Assembly: GCA_004335635.1 (NCBI GenBank)
Contig: QAXH01005254.1
Coordinates: 621 to 64,620, forward strand
From: Chloromonas sp. AAM2
Taxonomy: Eukaryota; Chlorophyta; Chlorophyceae; Chlamydomonadales; Chlamydomonadaceae
Reading direction: 5' to 3'
DNA: 64,000 bases
The notes below the pieces were generated by a model. It was not told the DNA's origin. It worked only from the letters and a program-made list of their open reading frames with translations, and made no database searches. Each line of letters begins with the position of its first letter. Within the stretch, counting starts at the first letter, position 1. Positions 1 to 13,300 of this stretch are shown piece after piece. The translations under genes were made by a program, and so were the position numbers.

Positions 1-518
1 TATCCACGCAAATAAAAAGAACCAGGCATCGAGGCCTGGTCAGTCACGTCTAGGAAGAGGCAGCAGGGCGGAACGTCAGAGATCAGGGACAGCCAAACTG
101 CAACAGGGGCCAAAGAGCAGGGCGCGGACAGGAACACTGGCGCCTAAGCTGCAGGGTCAGGCTGACGAAGAACCAGACGCCCAGCTTGAAGGCAAAGAAA
201 GCAATGGTCCTGGCCCAAGGACTGCTGCCTGGCATAATCATTGTACTCAGTGCCCAATCGTTCAGGTACTGTTGACTGGATTCTCCATTACATTCGCCAA
301 ATTCATCGGTTCTCAAGCGGACCGCCATCCTTTCACTCATCAACTCAAATTCATCAGAATAGGACCATGGCACCTGCTGTTGAACCAAACATGCGAGTCT
401 CACGAGTCAAAATAGAAGCACGAGTTTTCTTAACCCAACTTGCCTGCCTTTCAACAACTACAAACAACAGTGCTCACCAAAGCAACGGATAGCATAACAC
501 AGATATAAAAAGGACACT
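1..518. other. Non-coding stretch, 3' flank of TMEM14-like gene 1
   Basis: I see no convincing exon here. Open frames on both strands lack splice-site support and family resemblance. The segment is the downstream flank of the minus-strand gene ending at 519 and probably holds its 3' UTR. Confidence 0.5.
288..292 (-). terminator. Candidate TGTAA polyadenylation signal
   Basis: The pentamer TGTAA on the minus strand lies about 227 bases beyond the stop codon of the TMEM14-like gene at 519. TGTAA is the usual poly(A) signal in green algae (known). A pentamer occurs often by chance, so this is only a candidate. Confidence 0.3.
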
Positions 519-1294
519 TCACTTCTCAAGGACCTCGTGTGGCCGGCCCGTTCGGTACTGGTAACTCTTGATCAGATTGGGAACAGAAGAAATGCCTGCA
601 CACAGCATGTAAACAGCACGTAAACGGCAAGACCGCTTGCAAGCTTGGGTGTGGCTGAGCCGATTTGCCATGCCATGCGACTTCACTGGTAACGCATGAC
701 CACCCACCTGCCACTGTGGTCAGAATAGCGTTCGTTGCACCATGACCCGTGCCTGGCTTCATCCCGGCCCATGCCAGCAGGCCCAAAGACGTGGCGCTGC
801 TCAGATCATATCCGAGTTGCGGCCTACCAGTAATGATCAAACGCCTGCAAACATGCAATGGGTTAATGCATGAAGGTTGAGCTGATTCATGACGCAGACT
901 GGCTACAGCCGTGCGCCTGCCTCAGCAACGGTCCGCGGTGCAAAGTACTTGCACTCACCCGGCGGACAGGTAAAGCAGGGAGAAACCCGCTGCAGCTGCC
1001 GCTGCCCTCGGGTGCTGTCTCATGTTGAGTGCGGCCGCAGATCCAGCACCTGCGTGCAGACCCACCAACACATCGCATTAGAGCGCCGCATGTGAGAATG
1101 GCGATGTGTGCCGAATCGAGGATGTAGGCACGAAGGGCTGCCATTGCCCGCGGCCTTGACAGAGCAGGCGCTAGCACCCATGACTCACAGACAAGACTGG
1201 CAATATAATGCGGCTCCGGATCGACGTGAGATGAGAGTGTCGCAAGAGGCGATGCCACTTGTGCCGGCAGCGATTGGTCCTTCTGGAGCTCGAC
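519..1294 (-). CDS. TMEM14/FAX-like small membrane protein, paralogue 1 (5' end unresolved)
   Basis: Four minus-strand exons join in phase: 1189-1294, 959-1049, 708-844 and 519-595, ending in TGA. The product has four hydrophobic stretches, a GFSLLYLSAG segment, LGYDLSSATS, and a tail containing LIKSYQYRTGRP. Exon lengths (106, 91, 137, 77) and intron phases match the gene at 18076-19006 almost exactly, so the two are paralogues. Four short helices, a Gly-rich start and a basic YRTG tail fit the TMEM14/UPF0136 family, which includes the plant FATTY ACID EXPORT proteins. The usual MPAG motif of that family is not visible, so the family call is tentative. By analogy with the paralogue, a short first exon coding about 12 residues should lie between 1300 and 2300; I could not place it. 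If the family call is right, a role in fatty acid or porphyrin movement across an organelle or ER membrane would be expected (inference). Confidence 0.62.
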
Positions 1295-2384
1295 CTGTGG
1301 CCAAACCAGGCATGGTCATCTGCTGTCTGTCGTAGCATGACTTGTGAACACACCGCATATGCTAGTCGGACTGTGGCTGACGCCTGCTGTTGTTGTCGAG
1401 TCGTGGCGAAGGCTGCGTGGCTTGCGGTCATCGCACCTTGTCGGGCAGCTTCTCTGGGAGCTTTGCCATGCTTACCAACTTGTCTTCTTACAGACTGTCG
1501 ATCGCGAGAAGACGAAACTCGAATCATTTTCTTTCACAAGCATGGGCTGCTCTGACGTCACAGTGCGTTTCATACAACGTCTGTCAGGAAGATCATCATG
1601 ATCACAAAGAAAGTGGGATATGTCTGTCTCACAAGGCCTTCCTATTCTGGCTTGTCCATTTTCTCATCCGCACCGCTTACATGGGTGCTTCAAACTTCAA
1701 ATCGCAAGCTGAACGTGTCATCATTCAACAATGAAACCTGTCTAAGCAGTTAGAGGTCAAGAATCAGAGCAACATGCCACACCTCGAGCACTGGTAGTTT
1801 CTGATTGTCTGCTGTGCCAAGCTGAACCGACCATCACGATTTGTCAACTTTTCAGCAGCAGATGTGCAGCTCCGTAACTCCTACCACTGTTCCTGATGCA
1901 GCCTCAGTGTGTGATGTTCAGTCAAAATACAGTGTGGTGCATTGGTGCGCAGAACAAGGCTTGTGCCTAGCAGGGCAGGCATGCTGGAACACAGGAAGAG
2001 TGACCAGGTGGCTTATGCTTTGGCATGCCGGCACAACACATACAGTGGCCATTCACGGCTCCGGATGGTATCAAACATGTGCGCACGCCAGTCAAGTTCC
2101 GTACATACTCAATCCGTAAGCGCATGCCCACCAAGAACTGAACGTCACATGTCCTTGTGCCAACTTGTCAGCACGTTCACAGTTGACATGGCACAAGCGC
2201 AAGCGTCTTGTTCATGTGTCAGACCTCGAAACCCTGACATTGCGAAAGGTCAATGCTAGTTAGGCAGATCACGTGGCCTGATGCCGTTGCACCACCCCAC
2301 ACTGCCATCCGTCGTTCACAGGCAGTCCAAGCGAGCACATGTTGTGTGCCGTCATGTACAGTGAGTGCGTCAGTTGCCATGCGC
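1295..2384. other. Intergenic, upstream of TMEM14-like gene 1
   Basis: This stretch must contain the missing first exon and promoter of the TMEM14-like gene, plus the 3' UTR of the ANP32-like gene ending at 2385. An ATG followed by a GTAAGC donor near 1675-1680 is possible, but its phase does not match the next exon. Nothing else is recognisable. Confidence 0.4.
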
Positions 2385-3354
2385 TCAAGCATCGTCCTCA
2401 TCGTCATCTCCCTCCTCCTCTTCTGCAGCCCGCTTCCGCTTGGCACGTGTGGTCTTGCTGGCAGGTGTGCCCTCACCGCCTTCTTCATCTTCATCCTCAT
2501 CCTGCATGTTGATGCACAAGTGGAGGCACCTTACAGCAGGCATGGTGAGTGGACAGGCTCGGTTTAACCTGCCGCAGCCAGCATAACGGCTGCATTGGGA
2601 AGGTAGCTGTGGATTGGTGAGGCAGCCAATGGGGCACACGGCACATCCCAGACTTCACGTTGGCATGGCGGCCTCACCTCGGGCACCTCCTCATCCTCCT
2701 CCTCGTCCTCCTCCAAGTAATCCTCCTCGTCGTCATCGCCAAGAGGATCGTCGCCCTGTGTGCATAGAAATCAGACAGATTGCCGACACGAAGTAACACA
2801 GCCCAGAGGTGGGCGCAGGTGCCAACTTACAGCCAGCAAACTCACCACTAGCGCTGCGTAGTCAGGAGGAGGAGCTGCCTCCTCGTTTTCATCCTCGTCC
2901 TACGAAATCAAAAGACAGCATTGTTGACTCGATGCCTTGCACCATCGGAAGACGGGCGCTGCAAGCCTCCCCTGACTTACCTCCTCGTCATCGCCCTCGG
3001 CAGCGCCACCAGCGGCCTGCAAATGCAATGCATTAATGCTGTTGGTTTGGGCCCATTCTGTACAGCGCAAGCTTTTGAAACCAAAACCACAGCGAAGACC
3101 CGCCCACCTCGTCGCCTTGCTCTCCTTCAAACTCCTCATCGTCGTCGTCATCTTCCTCTTCCTCCTCCGCTCTGTCTGCAGGTTTGCAAATAGAGCCACC
3201 TTTGTTTTCAACGTCGCAGAAGACTGGCCCGAATCGCAGCACACCAGCAAGTTCCTCCGCGCATAATTACTCTGATTATTCGCATTTCAAGCTTACCTAC
3301 GCCACGCTCCTTGCCCTCCAGGTATTCGAGCTCTTGGATCATCGTGGTCTTGAT
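2385..3354 (-). CDS. ANP32-like acidic nuclear protein (5' part not found)
   Basis: Six minus-strand exons join without phase conflict: 3297-3354, 3108-3175, 2981-3016, 2846-2899, 2678-2755 and 2385-2501, ending in TGA. The first carries MIQELEYLEGKERG, which resembles the cap after the leucine-rich repeats of ANP32 proteins (xLPxLxYLDGxDR). After it come long Asp/Glu runs, then a basic nuclear-localisation-like patch (TTRAKRKR) and a last acidic tail, the same order as in ANP32 C-termini. ANP32 proteins are histone-binding and phosphatase-regulating nuclear factors (known family role). Exons coding the leucine-rich repeats should lie upstream, between 3355 and 4374, but no LRR pattern could be recognised there. 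An alternative is a short acidic protein starting at the ATG inside the first exon listed. The exon chain is firm; the family name is moderately so. Confidence 0.6.
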
Positions 3355-4374
3355 CTACTTGCCCTGGTTTGGCAGAGGCACTTCAAGAGGCGCTCGAACG
3401 ATGAGCTGCAGCCAGAGTGCGTAGCATTTTAGTCAAAAGCTGCAAGGGCGTATGCGCTCTGATTCAAAACTTGACGAGCCTGCCAGGGTTTGCAAACAGG
3501 GTTGCAACTTGATGTCGGAAGGAATGCAGGTCATCAGCTGCCTGCACCTATATGCATATAAGAACAGCTCCTGCTGGTCTAAGCAGAGTCTGACTTCACA
3601 ATACCTGCTTGCGAACAGTTGACCGCCTGGCAAGTCGACACCTGCTGACACTGGCTAGCTGCGTGAGTTTGGCCGGGTCTGTCTGGCAACATTGGCTGCC
3701 TGCAGTCATTAAGGCTTGCGCACTGGCGCAGCACATTGGCCGCGGACGTTTCAGCGGTTGGCTTGGTGGTTGCCCCTTAAGCCCTGGGGCTTCCTGCCCT
3801 GTTGCTTCTGCCTTTCCTTCACGACAATAACAATGCGACACTGTTTGATCACAAATAACAAACCCCCTGCTGCTGCATAGCCACAGGCGACTGAGACCCA
3901 TTACATTAGCCATTGCAATCTATGTCGGAAAAGCCAAACCTCTCTAAACTGAAACCTTGAGTTTCAACATCTGCCTTGGTCAGATATGCTCTTTGTGGAT
4001 TTCTCTAGCACAGAGGCCTTGTAAATCAACAGCCGCTGAAAGCTGCCGTATGGCATCAGTGCAGAGTACGTGAGTCAAGTGGTGCATCCAGAACAAGCTG
4101 TTGTGCCAGTCGTACGTGAGTCAAGTGCTACATCATCTTAAAGAGGACAAACGTGCCAGTGTTGCTCTGGACAATGCATACGTGACCTTCCGATGGGATA
4201 GCATGGGTGTGCACGCAGCTATCCCTCTCTTCCAGACAAACATTGGCAGTCCTCGGTCAAAGCCCGTAGGTCAAGATTACATAGTTGCATGGTTCTCTGC
4301 TTTTGCCACGTGCCTCCTGCAACGTAGGCTGAGCAGCAATGCGTGGGCTTGTCGTGATGCACAGCAGCCAACAA
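3355..4374. other. Unassigned stretch between ANP32-like and SHOC1-like genes
   Basis: Both neighbours are on the minus strand. This kilobase should hold the SHOC1-like 3' UTR and the missing 5' exons of the ANP32-like gene. A basic Lys/Arg/Gln-rich frame on the minus strand near 3750-3830 and a short frame ending in a donor near 3650 are possible exons, but neither has leucine-rich repeats. I assign nothing. Confidence 0.4.
4277..4281 (-). terminator. Candidate TGTAA polyadenylation signal for the SHOC1-like gene
   Basis: Minus-strand TGTAA lies about 95 bases after the stop codon at 4375, a sensible 3' UTR length for a green alga. No transcript evidence is available. Confidence 0.4.
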
Positions 4375-7300
4375 CTACTTCTTGCGCCACTTCCCTCTTT
4401 TGTACATACCGAAACCCTTGTTGCATCGAAAGGCTGGGCCTCCTTGCTGTGACCTGGCCCCTGCACCAATGACCCCTGTAGCCCCTCCACCCCTGCCAGG
4501 CGCACGCACAGCCCCGTCACCACGTGCAGATCGTGCCATGATCATGCTGAAGCCATTGCGCCCCTGCGACTGCATGCCCTCTTGTGCGCTAAACCCTGCT
4601 TGATTTGTGGCAGGCGATTCATCATCTTGATCGTCCACAAGGTTCTCCACGTCATGAGGCCCGCTGCCTGCAGCAGGCAGCGACCTGGCGACCCCTGCTT
4701 GTCCCCTTATGAAGGTGGCACCCACAGTGCCCATGCGCCCCATGGGCCCCCCACCTTCATGTGGCTGCACACCACCAGGGTTGCGTTTGCCTTGCCGTTG
4801 GCTTAGGAAGCTCGCCTGTAGTCACACGCACACAGACAACAAACATGCCAGAACTCAACATCATGCACACGCAAACCGGTCAAGTGTTGGATCTGACTCA
4901 AAGCCCGGGATCTGTTCCATTCATTTCCTGGGAAGGTGTTGAGCAGTCGGCCACGGCGTGCAATGTACGGTGTTTGGTCATGACACAAGCAACGAAGCAC
5001 TACAGCAGCTTGTGCAGAAAAGCTTGCAGACAAGATGTACAGGTACAGCGATCGCAGATGTTTGATGATCAGCGTGTAAGAGGCAAGGCGCACTATCAGA
5101 TTTGAATCCACTCACAAGCAAATCTTCTCCGTTCCATGCGGCTGGCAGCCGTGCGCCTGCCTTGGCTGCAATCGAGCCAGGTGCTGCATTTCCATGGAAC
5201 TGGCCTGCTTTCCTGCTGCTGCCCTGATTCAGCTGGTGCTGCTGCTGCTGGTGTGGCTGACAATCCAAGTCCACCATTAACGGCTGATGCAGTGCTTTTG
5301 CTTGCAGCCCAGGCTGTGAGTTGAGCATCACTCCTTTTGACCCCACAGCAAACTCATCATCGATGTCATACGCTGAGACTCCTGCCAGACGTGTCATGCC
5401 TATAGCCGCTGCCTGGTGCCAGTGCTGCTGGCCCTGCAGCCTCTGCTGCTGCTGCTGCTGCTGCCCGCCCTTTCCAACCCCCTCTGTGTGCCCGTCGCGC
5501 TGCCAGGCCCCTTCTTCATCCTCCGCATCACTTAAGCTGACCTGCGGGGAACCAAAACGGTCTACTAATGATGACAGGCCTGGCAGAACGGCACAGTTAT
5601 AGCACCAGTGGATGGCAAGGACAGGCACCCCAGCCTCCTTGCCTTGATACACTTTCACTCTCTCACCCATTCACAGTCACATGAAATGACGTGACTAGCA
5701 ACCCCTCCCAGACAGTATTGATGGGGATCACTATGCTATGCTGGTGCAACCGACCTGGTAGTCACTCAGTGCAAACCGGGCTTCTGCGTGATGGCCGCCA
5801 CGGCCACTGGCTCCACTGCCACTGCCCACGGACAGCAAGTGGGCCTGCGGTGTGTGATGCACCGCATGCCCCACATCAGCCACGCGTAGGGGGCTGCCGT
5901 CCCACTGGAAAGCGCCTGCCAGTCCTAAGGCTTGACGTTTATGAACGTCTGGCGTGGTTCCCCCTCGGAACGTTGGTGTGTGTGGTGTGAGGCCGCCGAC
6001 AGAGTGCTGCTGCGTTGTGGCTGGTAGCGGTCGTTGTGTGGCAAGCCGCTGCAGCCCGACGAGCCCACCACCAGTGCTGCCGCTGTCAAAGCCGTTTGCA
6101 CGTCCATCCAACCTGTGCTGCATACCAAACAGCGTGCCACCATCACCGTCACCAACTGTCTGTGTGAAAAGGTCGTGTGACCCTGCCCGCCCTCCACCAC
6201 AGCCCCCATTTGCTGCTTTTGGCATATGAGCGTACGCAGCAGGCTGTTCACCAGACAGCGGCGAGACTGGTGGAATGGGCAGCAGCTGTCTCTTGCTTCC
6301 AGCCTGCAGCAGTTGGTGTCCATTGCTACCTTCTTGTCCAGTATTCACTGTAACACCTGGCCCCATCCGGGGCGTGAAAGCGGTCTGGTGATGGAAGGCG
6401 GCACGGCCAGCCCGCGTGGGCTTGGGAAAGAGCACAGCAGTTGGCACCCTAGTGGCTTGTGCACCACCCCAAGATGAAGTTGCCTTGGCCTTTGGCAGCT
6501 TCCAACCATCCTCCTCTGTCAAGCCCCAGCCAGCAGCTGTCCCACCATTCTGTGATTCAGGTTTTGCACCCATGGTTGTCACTCCCCAACCGTTTTGACG
6601 TACCCCAGTGTCCTGCCTAGCACTGCTGTTGGCTTGAAGGGGCGAATACGGAAGCTCTGGAGCAGGCAATTGCCAGTCAATGCACGCGGCCCCACTGTTA
6701 CTGCTGCCCTCCCCGCACTCGTCAACCCTAGGAATCTGGTAGCTGGCGACAGACCGGGCTGCATCCCGCTGGTGCGGGTGCATTTCCATGTCCACATCAG
6801 GCCATTGAGGGGCTGCCTGGCGGGGCAACATCGTATCCTGAACAAGCCATGCATCCACGTCATCGTCAGCCCACATGGTTGCTTGCTGATTAGGCTGCTG
6901 AAGCTGCTCGCCACCCTGGCTTGCTGACAAGTGACGTTGCTGGTGCTGCTGCTGAAACGGCAAACCAGCAGGAGCATAGTTTTTGGCAGGCTCTAAATCA
7001 TCATCCGCTGGATTGGCCACATGCCCTGCCGCCGCCTGTTCACTCAGAAGCCGCAGGCTATGCGACGGCACACAGCGGGACAGCCAACCAGGCTGAAGTA
7101 CAGTATCCTTACGCCCACGGCTGGCACCAGTGTTGTTGGGATCGGTGCTGCAGTGTGAGAGACAGAATCCAGGTATCCTGCCCTCTGCCACAGCCGTGTC
7201 TGCTAGCCGTTCCAGCCCACTGCTGCTGCCACTGGTTGCTGCCTGCAGCAGCTCTCCAGCTGAACTACCCAGGGCCATCAGCACAGCTGAGCTCAGCGGG

Positions 7301-10300
7301 TTGAGGGCTGGGAAGAACGTGAAGGCGCCCTCTGTGGGGCTGCAGGCCTCCTCTAGGATTGCAATGGGGTGGAGGTGAGTGCAGGAAACATGCTCAGTGC
7401 CTGCAAGCAAGAAAAACCGTGCTACTGACCAGCCGTCAACTAGCATGTGAGAACAGCTTGCCTCGCGCCTACTACAGGGTTAGCTTTGGCGCATACCGTT
7501 CTCAAGCATCACATTGTGAACCTGTAGGAAACATCAACCCCATTCATACAGTTCTGATGAGTTCTGCGAGTGCTAAGCCCTCATGTTACTGAGGCACCAT
7601 GACTATGGCACCGTGTTGCATATGCCAGCAATTCTTCACCTGCCTGTGCATCACATGGGTGGGGTGACTGTTACTGTGTGTAACACAGGGTATGCCAGGA
7701 CGGTGCGAGGCCCCGTTCTCTTCAATGCCCCTCCCTGTAACAGATAAGCACAGCCTTACCAGTTGCCACAGGTTGCACAGGTTGCAGTGCATCAGCTGCC
7801 GTGAACCATGTAGCCTGCAGCGCACTGCGGCACAGCTGCACCGCAAGCGCCTGGGTGGTCTCCGGGGCGCCTGACGTCAACAGCTGTGTGCGCAGCGCGC
7901 CCAGGCCGGAGGCATGCGCCTGCAGGCTGGGTGCGTGGCGCAGCAGGCTCACACACAGACTGTCGCTCGCCTCCACAATGATCAACACCTGCACAGGCAA
8001 CACGTGCACCACACTTCTGCACCACACTGCTTAAAGACAGGGCTACTTATAGCTTGACAGGGCTAGTTGAAGTTTCCTGTCCACTTCCAGGTCCAACCTC
8101 CATGCAGCCATTGCAAATCTGGCACAGTCCGCTCTTTGCAGGCGCATCCTGGTGTTGTCAGAATCGTACAACATGTGGGTGGGTTCGGCACGTGTCTCGG
8201 CGCTTCTTACCTGGCTGTAGGCCAAACTGAGTTCCGTGACCCGCCTCACCACCTCCTGCATCACGGCCTCGCCGGTCACCGCCTGCAAAAACGTTTATTC
8301 ACACCCTTATTTGCAGTCGTCATCACAACCTGTCTAAGGGAACTTACATGATCCTTTCTTGTCATGGCCATAGATGCAGGCCGCAAGGACAGGTGGTGGA
8401 AGGTGAAGGTGAAGGTCCCCGCTTGGTGACACTTAGGCAGGGTGAAGAACGGCTGCAGTGTTGCAGGGCCCACACCGCCATCAATTCACAGTGTTCAAGA
8501 GAGGCTTTGACCCGTCCCAGCAAGTGTGCAATCTTGCTCATCTGCGAATTTTCTGGCCACAAAGGAGGTCTATGCCAGTGCATCCACCTCTCATCACTGC
8601 GGGTCGTGTCAGCTCAACAATCCTGCCCTTACCTGCTGGCCGCCCGCCGCCCCCTGGTGCACTGGCCAGAGGCACAAGCAGGCGCTGGGCGAGAGCACCA
8701 CGTCCACCAGGTGCAGGGGCCGCTCCACAAGCTCAACCTCTACCGCAAACATGCTCATATCCACCTCGTCCCGGCTTGCGCTACTGCCAGCGGCCGCTGC
8801 TCCACCGCCTGCTTCCCCACCAGCTGCCGTTCCAGCGCAGCTACCAGCCGTGCCCGCCCCTAGCCCAATTGTACCCCACCCACTTGCTGCTCCGGTACCA
8901 CCTTGCAACTTGAGTGTAGTAATGCCGGTCACACCTGTGCTGCCATCAACCACGCCACATGCGCCACCAATCACAGTGCCTGTGACCCTTGGGCCCGCTG
9001 TGCCAGTTCGACAGGAACTTTCAAGCTCTGTGCAAGATGAGGTCGCAACGGTGACGTGTGCGCCAGGTGGGGCGATTGGCTGTCCCTCCAGCGCAGCCAG
9101 CAAGGCCTGGTAGAGGGTATCCCGCTGCATCAGCAGGCTGCCTGGGGCGCTGCTCACAACGACCTGGCGCCGGCACAAGACAGGTCGCTGTTGGACGGCT
9201 TCTGCTGGCTGTGTTTGCACTGAAATGGCTGGCTGTGGCTGTGGGGGCTGTGGTTGAACCACCCTGCATGGCTGTGCTGGCTGCGGCTCTGGTGGGGCTG
9301 TGAATGGTAGCTGCTCCAGTGGCTGCGCAACAAGACTAGCGAGCACTTCGTCTGGTGATAATAGCAACTTGAGCTTCTGCTTTTTCTGTGCATGAGTTTG
9401 TGGCTGGTCCTCCTGCTGCTGCTGCTGCTGCTGTACTTCTTGCAATTGCTCTGGGCACTGCGGCTGCTGTGGCAGTTGCACAGGGGCAGGGGCCAAATGT
9501 GTCTCAGCCGGTCGGTCGGCACAAGCCACGTTATAAGTGTTAGCAAGCGCTACAGGTTTAGATAGAGCCACGTGTGCCTGATCACAGCTTGCCACCAAAT
9601 GTGGCACTGTTGCTTGCCGTTCAAGCTGCGCACCGCCTGTTGGCGATGGCAGAGAGGTAGTAGCCAAAGCATTACCAGCGGCAACAGTGCTGGGCTGATG
9701 GCTGCTGTCTCCAGGCTGCTGCTGGACGTTGCTTGCAGCAGGTGGTGCATCAGGCAAGGTCCTGATGAGCGCACGGTCACCACTAGATGCACTGAGGTGC
9801 CTTGAGGCAGCAGCGGTCTGCAGAACTGGCTCTTGGACTGGCTCGCTGTGCTCCCGGGTTCGGCACCGTTTCATCCGTCCCTGGTCCACCGCATCAAGCT
9901 GCTCCCGGCAAGGCTCCGCACCCTGTCCCAGGCCGATAGCGTTGCCCTGTGCATCAGGCCCACCATGATGCTCAGCCACAGGTCTCTTCCATGCCTGCTT
10001 GCTGCGTCTGTCATGTTCCTCCTGGTTGCTGGTGGGCCGCACACACTTGTTGGTGCCCACACATGCATTGCCCGGCGCAGCACCCACAAGCGGTGTTAAA
10101 TCTGAAGATGCAGGTTGCATCTTTTCGCCTGCAGGTGTTGCAGCAGGTGCCTGCCCAGCCGTCAGCTCTTGTGCTGTGCCTTGGGGTTGCACTTCAATCG
10201 GCAACACTGAATGTAACACGTACGTGTCAATGGTCATGTTTGCGTTCCTTAGCTGCTTGCACCACCAGTTCGAAGGCCGTGCATCAGGCGCTGCTGCTGC

Positions 10301-13300
10301 AGCCAGCGGTGGTGCGTAATGAACGACAGCCGTAAACAGATGCAGGGGAAACGCAGGGTGCCGCAGGTAGGCGTGATCCACTAGGAGGCAATTGCAGCCT
10401 TTGAGCACGGTATGAACAGCGTTGACACAGGCCGCGCCCCACCTGCCCGCCTCGGCCTCACCAACATCACCAATAGCACTGCCTTGCCTAGCTGCACCAG
10501 CTCCGCTACTCATTGTTTGGTAGCCGAGCCTACCACGAGCACCATCATCGCTGCCACTGCTGTTGCCTGTGCCTTTCCCAGCAGTAACAACCTTGTCACT
10601 GGCTATGGGGTCACCACTGATCGTAGCTCTGCAGCTGTCCCTGTCGCCAGCACCACCACCACTACCAGCAGTCCCAGCAGCGCCAATCTCCTGGGCTAGA
10701 GTGCCAGCACTGCTGCCATGACCAGCTGTAGTCATGGGGTTACAGCTGATTTGGCTAACGTGTGGCATGGGCAGCAGGAGTCCGGTGCGGTCAAAGTGGT
10801 GCGGCTGCCAGCCCGCTGCCACCGCCACCTTGTACAGCGGGAAGAAGGCGCGGCTGTCACTCGCCAGCAACACCTTGCTAGCCTGCAGCACGAACGGGTC
10901 AAGATAGCCACACTTCAGCATGAATGAGATGACTCTCATGCGCTGAAAGCCAAAGCAGGCGACCAGTAAGACCTGAGGCCCTGACACTACTCTGGTTACA
11001 AGACGCAGTGGCTGGTGGCAAACGATGCCCTCTCAGACAGAAGAAAAACATAATAGTAACTACGCCATACCGCATTCTTGCGCTCCAGTGCGTGCAGCAG
11101 TCGCTTGAGGACTGTGTGCTTGGGGTGGTCCACAGCCCCCTGCGGCCTAGCCCCACAGGGGCTAACAACGCCCTGAAGCAGCTCGTCCTCCCTTCCCTCC
11201 TCCTCCTCCTCATCCACGTCAACCTCATCACGCTCAGCCTCATGGCCCCCCTGTAAAGAATCCTCATCACGCTTAGCCATGTCGTCAACGAACCCTTCAT
11301 GACCAGCTCCTGAGGCGTGAACACTACTGTCGGTCAAGTGTGCTGTGCTACCATCGCATTTGGGCAGGTTGGAGGCAGGTGGGCGGGGTTGGAGGTCCTG
11401 GTACGCGACGGTGAGTGATGTCATAGGGGAGGCACACATAGGCGCCATCCTGTGGACGGCGTGCGCAACAGAATGTGAACCGCCTACCAAATGTAAGCAA
11501 GTACAGGCCCAGGCGTTAGGACGCATGCCATGGCACGGCACTTACATAGCAGCGTTGTGCCAGCCACCTCGTGCTGGGATGCGTGTGTTAATGCACTGTC
11601 CCTGTCCCAATGCCTCTTGCATGCCTCTTGCATGCCTCTTGCATGCCTCTTGCATGCCTCTTGCATGCCCCGTTTGCCAACTATTTGGGGAGTGAGTGTT
11701 GCCTGAACTGTGACCTGTCTTGCCTCGGCGGCCGTCCACGGCAAAGGCCATCAATCATTATTATGCTCTATACTCCTACCTTAAACCCACGCCCACCCCT
11801 CCTCACCCGGGCATGTCATCCATCATGTGCCTCAGGTACAGCCATGCAATCGTGAACCCATGGTCAACCAGCAGTTGAGCAGCCTTGCTTAGCGTCATAA
11901 CCGCACAGTACACTTGGAGCAAGGCGACCTGCTGAGGGCTGACTGATGCAGTAGCTGTAGCAAGGTTGACGCCGGCCTTCTCCCCATCTGACGCCTGTCC
12001 TGGCTGCTTGGTATGCCCTTGTGGTGAAGTGGAGCATTCAATCTCTGGCTGTTCGTGCAAAGGATTGTCTGTTGGGCGGCTGATCGCGTGCTGCAGCTGC
12101 TTCACTGCGTTCTCTGCTGCTTGGACATCTAGTGGATGGGAGCTCAGGAGGGCAGGATCCACCTGCAAACCAGGATGTACATGCATGGTCATGTACATGC
12201 ATGCTTCAATACTGGAGCCGACAAGGGTGTGCATTGGGCAGATGATTGTAAGGACAGATTCACAAAGACTGCTTGGGTCAGCTGAGATTGTCATCAAGGC
12301 TGCTGCACAAGCCTTTATCTGGCAAGTGCGTTGAGTGAGTCAGCACCATACCTCCTTGAGTAAGATACTTGCCTGCCACCCTGTTACGCAAGCTCCTGCC
12401 CTTGCTGACGGACTCAAAGAGGCCAATTTTGTTCCGTGTCTACTGTAATCTCCTGTGCTTCCCTGGTGTAAACAGATATGCCTAAAAGATACAAAACAAC
12501 AGGTCACAGTCCCTCACCTGTAGCAGGTCGGCCGGCACCTGGCGCAGCTTGTTGATGAGCCGCTGCCTGCCGCCCACCATAGACCTCAGCAAAGAAGTGT
12601 GGGGCTCACCCAGGGGCACGTGCAGCACGTGCACTGGCACGTGCACTGCGTGCGGTGCATGCTCATGCACTGGCAAATGCAGTGCATGCAGTGCATGCTC
12701 ATGCGCCTGGGACGGCTGGCACGAAAGCAACGTCGGCTGGGCATCAGCTACTTGCATGGTGGGGCTCGGCTTCTGCTGCAAGTCAGCCACAGCCAAGTCA
12801 GAGGATATCAACAGCATGGCGGCAACAGGTGGGCTTGGTGGTGGCTGGCGGCTCGCTCCTGAAGCACCTGAAGTCACATGCTGCTGGACATTGACTGCGG
12901 TGCTTGTTGCTGCCTGGCCACTGGTGGTGGGCGCTGCAGTCTGCTGCTGCTGCTGCTGGTCCTGCTGCTGGTCCTGCTGGTGCTGGTGCTGCTGCTGGCT
13001 TTCAACCACAGGCATGGACAAACTTGACGGCGGCTGGGAGCTTGATGATGGTGGTTCAGCCTGCTGGGACTTGCTGGCATCATCTGCTGCTGTGCCATGG
13101 AGCGACTCGAGCTGCGGCTGGTGTGATTGAATGCCAGTAGTCAACACAGCAGAGACCTCTTGCTGCTGTTGACCAAGACACGCTTCATCAAATGGAGGCA
13201 AGTTTGTCTGCTGCACGTGCTGCTTCTGTTGCTGTTGCTTCTGCTTCTGCTGCTGGGAGCCTGGAGCTGCTGTGCTATTGAGCACATCTGCCTGAAAGTC

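Noticed and set aside
5121..5600. Plus-strand CTG/TGC-rich frames
   Set aside because: Antisense of polyQ-coding SHOC1-like exon 10.
12549..13130. Long Cys/Trp-rich plus-strand frame
   Set aside because: It lies antisense to the giant SHOC1-like exon; CAG tracts on one strand read as Cys/Leu/Ala on the other. No splice-site or family support.
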